Assembly: GCA_002384315.1 (NCBI GenBank)
Contig: DGBL01000103.1
Location: 1-10,849 of the forward strand
Direction: 5' to 3'
Length of the DNA stretch: 10,849 nucleotides
Source: Micrococcaceae bacterium UBA4005
Lineage (GTDB): Bacteria > Actinomycetota > Actinomycetes > Actinomycetales > Micrococcaceae
Part shown: positions 6,518 through 10,849 of the stretch, one piece after another
How the letters are laid out: every line of letters starts with the position of its first letter
How positions within the stretch are numbered: position 1 is the stretch's first letter
Position numbers and translations under genes: made by a program
Notes under the pieces: generated by a model
Told to the model about the DNA's origin: nothing
The model's database searches: none
What the model saw: only the letters and a program-made list of their open reading frames with translations

Positions 6518-8173
6518 TTGAGTAGGCAAAGTCTCACCAAAGCACACCAGAAAATCACCGAACTCTCTTGGGAACCGACATTCGCGACCCCAGCGACCCG
6601 GTTCGGCACCGACTACAAGTTCGACAAGGCACCCAAGAAAGATCCGCTCAAACAGATCATGCGTTCCTACTTCCCCATGGAGGAGGAAAAGGACAACCGG
6701 GTCTTTGGCGCCATGGACGGCGCAATCCGCGGAAATATGTTCCGGCAGGTGCAGCAACGCTGGATGGAGTGGCAGAAGCTCTTCCTGTCCATCATCCCGT
6801 TTCCTGAAATCTCCGCGGCCAGGGCCATGCCTATGGCGATCGACGCGGTGCCCAACCCGGAGATCCACAACGGCCTGGCCGTTCAGATGATTGATGAGGT
6901 CCGGCACTCGACGATCCAGATGAACCTCAAAAAGCTGTACATGAACCACTACATCGACCCGGCCGGGTTCGATATCACGGAGAAAGCTTTCGCTAACAAC
7001 TATGCAGGCACTATTGGCCGGCAGTTCGGCGAAGGCTTCATCACCGGGGACGCTATCACCGCCGCAAATATTTATCTCACCGTCGTCGCGGAGACAGCGT
7101 TCACGAACACCTTGTTCGTGGCCATGCCCGACGAGGCTGCGGCCAACGGCGACTACCTGCTGCCGACAGTTTTCCACTCCGTACAGTCGGATGAATCCCG
7201 TCACATCAGCAACGGGTATTCCATCCTGTTGATGGCGCTGGCGGACGAGGATAACCGGGTACTGCTGGAACGAGACCTGCGTTACGCCTGGTGGAACAAC
7301 CACTGCGTCGTGGATGCGGCGGTAGGGACCTTCATCGAATACGGAACGAAGGACCGCCGCAAGGAACGGGACAGCTATGCGGAGATGTGGCGTCGATGGA
7401 TTTACGACGACTATTACCGCAGCTACCTGGTACCCCTGGAAAAGTACGGCTTGAAGATTCCACACGACCTGGTCGAAGAGGCCTGGAACCGGATCTACAA
7501 CAAGGGATACGTACACGAGGTAGCCCAGTTCTTCGCAACCGGCTGGCCCGTGAACTACTGGCGGATCGACCCGATGACCGATGTGGACTTCGAGTGGTTC
7601 GAGCACAAGTATCCGGGCTGGTACAGCAAGTACGGCAAGTGGTGGGAGAACTACAACCGCCTCCGCTACCCAGGCAAAAACAAGCCGATCGCCTTCGAAG
7701 ACGTCGACTACCAGTACCCGCACCGGTGCTGGACCTGCATGGTTCCGGCCCTGATCCGCGAGGATATGGTCACCGAGAAGGTGGATGGCCAGTGGAGGAC
7801 CTACTGCTCGGAGACCTGCGCCTGGACGGACATCAAAGCGTTCCGTCCTGAATACGAAGGCCGCGCAACCCCGAACATGGGACGCCTCACGGGGCACCGC
7901 GAATGGGAGACGTTGCACCACAACAGGGATCTTGCGGACATCATCACCGATCTCGGCTATGTGCGCGACGACGGCAAGACCCTCATCCCGCAGCCCCACC
8001 TGGATCTGGACGATCCGAAGAAGCTGTGGACGCTCGAGGACATGCGCGGCATTCCATTTGGCAGCCCGAACATCCTGCTAAACGAAATGTCCGATGCTGA
8101 CCGCGAAGCCCACGTCGCGGAGTACAAGCTGGGTGGCCCTGCTGGCCGCCCGGCGGCGAAGGCCGGCGTCTGA
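6518..8173 (+). CDS. prmA: Propane-type soluble di-iron monooxygenase, hydroxylase large (alpha) subunit
   Basis: This subunit carries the di-iron centre that activates O2 and inserts one oxygen into the substrate C-H bond. The protein is 551 residues from the TTG start, the usual length for PrmA/MimA. All six ligands are present with the spacing of methane monooxygenase: E97, E127 and H130 (DEVRH), E192, E226 and H229 (DESRH). After about 400 comes a YHS-like segment with C404-x2-C407 and C430-x3-C434, a possible metal site. The sequence is strongly like MimA/PrmA (SDIMO group 5). Tetrahydrofuran monooxygenases (ThmA) have the same gene order, so the true substrate is open: propane, other short alkanes, ketones, cyclic ethers or phenol are possible. 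It is the first gene of an operon; 121 bases with a strong hairpin separate it from prmB. The start choice rests on GAGGAGG and the conserved N-terminus. Confidence 0.95.
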   Translation: MSRQSLTKAHQKITELSWEPTFATPATRFGTDYKFDKAPKKDPLKQIMRSYFPMEEEKDNRVFGAMDGAIRGNMFRQVQQRWMEWQKLFLSIIPFPEISAARAMPMAIDAVPNPEIHNGLAVQMIDEVRHSTIQMNLKKLYMNHYIDPAGFDITEKAFANNYAGTIGRQFGEGFITGDAITAANIYLTVVAETAFTNTLFVAMPDEAAANGDYLLPTVFHSVQSDESRHISNGYSILLMALADEDNRVLLERDLRYAWWNNHCVVDAAVGTFIEYGTKDRRKERDSYAEMWRRWIYDDYYRSYLVPLEKYGLKIPHDLVEEAWNRIYNKGYVHEVAQFFATGWPVNYWRIDPMTDVDFEWFEHKYPGWYSKYGKWWENYNRLRYPGKNKPIAFEDVDYQYPHRCWTCMVPALIREDMVTEKVDGQWRTYCSETCAWTDIKAFRPEYEGRATPNMGRLTGHREWETLHHNRDLADIITDLGYVRDDGKTLIPQPHLDLDDPKKLWTLEDMRGIPFGSPNILLNEMSDADREAHVAEYKLGGPAGRPAAKAGV

Positions 8174-8221
8174 TCCAGACCCGGTTCAACCGTCAGTACT
8201 GATCGGCAGCACCCCTCATGC

Positions 8222-8263
8222 TGGCCGGTGGTGGCAACCTGGAGCACCTGCCACCACCGGTCA
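8222..8263 (+). repeat. Strong RNA hairpin between prmA and prmB
   Basis: CCGGTGGTGGCA (8225-8236) and TGCCACCACCGG (8249-8260) form a perfect 12-bp stem with a 12-base loop. Three further pairs (8222-8224 with 8261-8263, one G-U) extend it to 15. It lies 48 bases after the prmA stop and ends 31 bases before the prmB ATG, leaving the AGGAG ribosome site free. No U-tract follows, so it is more likely a processing or stability element, or a partial attenuator, than a full terminator. Confidence 0.75.
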
Positions 8264-8294
8264 CCCATTAACCGTGAATTTAGGAGCAGAAACC

Positions 8295-9341
8295 ATGGGC
8301 GAAAAACGCATCGTCAATTTCGAACCGGTTGACCTCGAGATGGAGGTGGACGAGGACGAGACAATCCTCGACGCAGCATTCCGTCAGGGCGTCGCTCTGA
8401 TGCACGGCTGCAGGGAGGGCCAGTGCGGTGCCTGCAAGTCGTTCCTGATTGAAGGTGACGTGCAGATGGATAAGTATTCAACCTTCGCTTTGGCTGACTA
8501 TGAATCGGAGGCGGGCTACATCCTGCTGTGCAAGGCCCATGCGTATAGCGACCTCAACGTGGAGCTGATCAACTTCGATGAGGAAGAACTGCGGAACGCG
8601 GTGCCGCTCCAGCACCTTCGGACCAGGATTTCCGCAATCGAGCCGGTGACCCATGACATTGTCTCTCTCCGGCTCGCCCTCATCGAACCTGAGCACTTTG
8701 TCTTCAAGCCAGGGCAGTATGCGGATATCCGTATTCCCAATCACGATGGACACCGGTCATTCTCCATGGCGACGACGCCTTCGTCTTCGGGCGAGTTGGA
8801 GTTTCTGATCAAGAAGTACCCCGGTGGCCACTTCTCCGGGCTACTGGACGGTGTCCTGAAGCCCGGAGACGAACTGGAACTTGACGGACCATACGGTTCA
8901 TTCACCCTGCGTGAGTGGTCGGACCGACCCATTGTCTGCATTGGCGGAGGTGCTGGCATGGCTCCGATCCTCTCGTTGCTGCGGCACATGAGCGAAGAGC
9001 AGACCAAGCGTTCCGTGACGTTCTACTACGGCGCCCGCAACCTGACGGATTTGTTCTACCTGGACCAGATCCGTGCGCTGGGCGACGAATTGGCTGATTT
9101 CCGGTTCGTCCCCTGCCTGTCGGATACCTGGCCTGAGGATTGGTCGGACACGGGGTTGGCAGGCGAATCAGGCCTGGTCACCGACGTCGTCAAACGCCAA
9201 CAGGAGGACATGGCCGCCTGCGAGTACTACTTGTGTGGACCTCCACCGATGGTCGATGCGGCACTTGGCCTGCTGGATGAAAATTCAGTGCCCCTGGACC
9301 AGGTTCACTTCGACAAGTTCACCACCTCGGTCACCTCATGA
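8295..9341 (+). CDS. prmB: Monooxygenase reductase (2Fe-2S ferredoxin, FAD, NAD domains)
   Basis: Takes electrons from NADH through FAD and a plant-type 2Fe-2S cluster to the di-iron hydroxylase. It has 348 residues in three domains. The ferredoxin domain (about 1-95) has cluster cysteines C39, C44, C47 and C79. The FAD domain (about 105-205) has RSFSMA at 154-159 and GPYGSF at 198-203. The NAD domain has GGGAGMAP at 217-224 and CGPPPM at 314-319. This is the full MmoC/DmpP-type layout with nothing missing. The ATG at 8295 is eight bases after AGGAG; an upstream in-frame extension to 8094 overlaps prmA and is not family-like. It is the second gene of the operon, separated from prmC by 49 bases. 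The hairpin upstream may lower its level relative to prmA. Confidence 0.95.
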   Translation: MGEKRIVNFEPVDLEMEVDEDETILDAAFRQGVALMHGCREGQCGACKSFLIEGDVQMDKYSTFALADYESEAGYILLCKAHAYSDLNVELINFDEEELRNAVPLQHLRTRISAIEPVTHDIVSLRLALIEPEHFVFKPGQYADIRIPNHDGHRSFSMATTPSSSGELEFLIKKYPGGHFSGLLDGVLKPGDELELDGPYGSFTLREWSDRPIVCIGGGAGMAPILSLLRHMSEEQTKRSVTFYYGARNLTDLFYLDQIRALGDELADFRFVPCLSDTWPEDWSDTGLAGESGLVTDVVKRQQEDMAACEYYLCGPPPMVDAALGLLDENSVPLDQVHFDKFTTSVTS

Positions 9342-9390
9342 CCGGGCGCATACAACGCATTGTCCCTTCGAGATCCGAAAGTTGACCGAC

Positions 9391-10497
9391 ATGGTAGATA
9401 TCACCGTCAGCAAGGAACGAAGCTTTCCGAAGCAGGAGTTCACCGATTCCGAGGCTGGAGCCTTGGTATTCCCAAGCTCGACCAGCCGTAGCTATAACTA
9501 TTTCAAACCCGCAAAGCTGCGGGCGACGATGTATGAGGATGTCACCTTCGACGTCCAGCCGGACCCGGATCGCCATCTGAGCCAGGGGTGGATTTATGGG
9601 TTCGCCAATGGGCCAGGAGGGTACCCGAAAGACTGGACCAAACTGGTCTCCAGTGATTGGCACCAGTTCCGGGATCCCAATGAAGAATGGGAAAAGACCA
9701 TCTTCCGCAACAACGCTGCGGTGGTTCGGCAGATAAGCCTGAGTCTCGAAAATGCGAAGCGGGCGAAAGCGTATTCCCATTGGAATAGCTCCTGGACCCG
9801 ATTCATCGAACGCAACCTCGGCGCCTGGATGCACGCGGAGAACGGCTTGGGTCTGCACGTATTCACCGCGGTACAGCGCTCGGCTCCGACCAATATGATC
9901 AATAACGCCGTTGCCGTCAACGCGGCGCATAAGCTGCGCTTCGCCCAGGACCTGGCACTGTTCAACCTGGACCTCAGTGAGTCCGACATCGGATTCGATG
10001 GTTCCGTACACAAGGATGTGTGGAAAAACGATCCTGCATGGCAGGGCGTGCGTGAGAACGTTGAACGCCTTACCGCGGCCGGAGACTGGGCCGAGGCGCT
10101 CTTTGCAACAAACATTGTCTTCGAATGCCTCGTCGGCGTGCTGTTCCGCAGCGACCTGCTCATGCAGATCTCGGCGCGGAACGGTGACTACATCACGCCC
10201 ACCATCGTGGGAACCGGCGAAAACGACTACAGCCGCGATCTGGGGTACACCAGGGCGCTGTTCGCGATGCTCACCCGGGACGAGAACCATGGTGCCGCCA
10301 ACAAGGCGGTATTGAACTCCTGGCTGGCGACCTGGGTACCGCAAAGCATCACTGCGGCGCGTGAACTGCAGCCAATCTGGTCCCAACCCAACGAAAAGGT
10401 GATTACCTTCGCTGATTCCCTCGAATCGGCCAAGAACACCTTCCGCACCGTGCTCGGCGAGCTCGGCCTCAACATTCCAAAGGAGCTGGACTCATGA
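9391..10497 (+). CDS. prmC: Propane-type monooxygenase, hydroxylase small (beta) subunit
   Basis: A structural partner of PrmA in the hydroxylase. It has the ferritin-like fold but no iron ligands of its own. The 368 residues match PrmC/MimC, for example the early [21 protein letters not shown] (about 27-47), a segment around [20 protein letters not shown], and [20 protein letters not shown] in the middle. The ATG at 9391 is used although no proper Shine-Dalgarno precedes it. A TTG three codons upstream (9382) is in frame and equally weakly supported. Reinitiation from the prmB stop 49 bases upstream is possible. The gene overlaps prmD by four bases (ATGA), so the two are translationally coupled. 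The start is the least certain part. Confidence 0.93.
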   Translation: MVDITVSKERSFPKQEFTDSEAGALVFPSSTSRSYNYFKPAKLRATMYEDVTFDVQPDPDRHLSQGWIYGFANGPGGYPKDWTKLVSSDWHQFRDPNEEWEKTIFRNNAAVVRQISLSLENAKRAKAYSHWNSSWTRFIERNLGAWMHAENGLGLHVFTAVQRSAPTNMINNAVAVNAAHKLRFAQDLALFNLDLSESDIGFDGSVHKDVWKNDPAWQGVRENVERLTAAGDWAEALFATNIVFECLVGVLFRSDLLMQISARNGDYITPTIVGTGENDYSRDLGYTRALFAMLTRDENHGAANKAVLNSWLATWVPQSITAARELQPIWSQPNEKVITFADSLESAKNTFRTVLGELGLNIPKELDS

Positions 10498-10847
10498 CAA
10501 CAACGAAGGAATTCGGCGCGATTGACCGCACTTTTTCGAACATGTGTGGGGTGACGCTGATGAACACCCAAAACGGGTACGTGGTCGCGGAGATTATGGG
10601 CTCAAAGCCCAACGTCGAGATCACGGAATACCCTTCGATGATTCGGGTGGACGGCGTCGGCAAACTTACGTTCGACTTCGCTGAAATAACCGACGCCCTC
10701 GGAGCTGACTTCGACCAGTCGGACTTTGAAGAGATCATGTCCACGCACTACGGCCGGATGGTGCACTTCGATGACAAGACGATGCTTTTTTCGAGCCCCG
10801 AAGAGGCTGCCGAATACATCGACTTCGATCTGAAAGTCGTGAGCTAG
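10494..10847 (+). CDS. prmD: Monooxygenase coupling (effector) protein, MmoB/DmpM family
   Basis: A small cofactor-free protein that binds the hydroxylase and couples NADH use to substrate oxidation. The 117 residues have the family's length and pattern, with an N-terminal [17 protein letters not shown] (19-35), [13 protein letters not shown] (46-58) and a C-terminal [14 protein letters not shown] (97-110). It starts inside the prmC stop (ATGA overlap) with AGGAG eight bases upstream. It ends two bases before the window edge. Genes usual for this cluster (GroEL-like chaperonin, amidohydrolase, dehydrogenases) would come next but are not visible. Confidence 0.94.
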   Translation: MTTTKEFGAIDRTFSNMCGVTLMNTQNGYVVAEIMGSKPNVEITEYPSMIRVDGVGKLTFDFAEITDALGADFDQSDFEEIMSTHYGRMVHFDDKTMLFSSPEEAAEYIDFDLKVVS

Positions 10848-10849
10848 CA

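Noticed and set aside
6260..7999. The minus-strand frame of the regulator stays open for another 580 codons opposite prmA
   Set aside because: The extra part has no recognisable protein pattern. It runs through the divergent promoter and lies antisense to a strongly conserved gene. GC-rich codon bias explains the open frame; the regulator has its own ATG and ribosome site at 6259.
8094..8294. Upstream in-frame extension of the reductase by 67 codons
   Set aside because: It overlaps the end of prmA and the intergenic hairpin, and the ferredoxin domain starts normally at the ATG at 8295.
9331..10386. Long minus-strand open frame opposite prmC (351 codons)
   Set aside because: No known motifs and no ribosome site. 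It is the antisense shadow of a conserved gene.
1..10849. CRISPR arrays, tRNA or rRNA genes, insertion sequences, attachment sites
   Set aside because: I saw no repeat-spacer arrays, structured RNA genes, transposase-like frames or terminal repeats.

Overview
The window looks like high-GC actinobacterial DNA, most likely an Arthrobacter-type member of the Micrococcaceae, but the genus is an inference. Supporting signs are the GC-rich codon use, a RamB-type regulator divergent from isocitrate lyase, and a four-gene soluble di-iron monooxygenase (SDIMO) operon of the propane/Mim type. All eight complete protein-coding genes, plus the partial one at the left edge, read as intact.

Left part (1-2256): the first 213 codons of isocitrate lyase (aceA, minus strand, running off the left edge) sit head to head with a RamB-like XRE regulator gene (plus strand). 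The 126 bp between them carries a TTTGCAA core like that of RamB boxes. It also has a -10 placed so that the ramB transcript would start at its own ATG (leaderless). This is the usual acetate/glyoxylate-shunt control pair.

Middle part (2264-4335, minus strand): three small genes, probably co-transcribed. They encode a Nudix-like protein of DUF4916 type with a broken catalytic box, a 282-residue soluble protein of unknown function, and a four-helix membrane protein of unknown function.

Right part (4418-10847): a 613-residue AcoR/MimR-type regulator (GAF, degenerate AAA+, Fis-type helix-turn-helix) is divergent from prmABCD (also called mimABCD). The operon encodes the hydroxylase large subunit with all six di-iron ligands, the FAD/2Fe-2S reductase, the hydroxylase small subunit and the MmoB/DmpM-type coupling protein. 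The 258 bp divergent region holds a perfect 7-bp inverted repeat (6396-6412), a candidate site for the regulator. It also holds a near-consensus CRP/GlxR site (6434-6449), placed where a class II activator would sit relative to a proposed -10. A 12-bp perfect stem (15 bp with a wobble) lies between prmA and prmB and may set the ratio of hydroxylase to reductase.

How it fits together (inference): NADH electrons pass through PrmB to the PrmA/PrmC di-iron hydroxylase, with PrmD tuning turnover, to oxidise a short alkane or similar substrate. Propane oxidised at C2 would lead via acetone to C2 units, which need the glyoxylate shunt encoded next door. The enzyme family is known. I see no wholly new system; the most checkable new detail is in the regulatory DNA and the inter-gene hairpin. 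Genes that would separate propane, tetrahydrofuran or other substrate use (chaperonin, dehydrogenases) would lie beyond the right edge.
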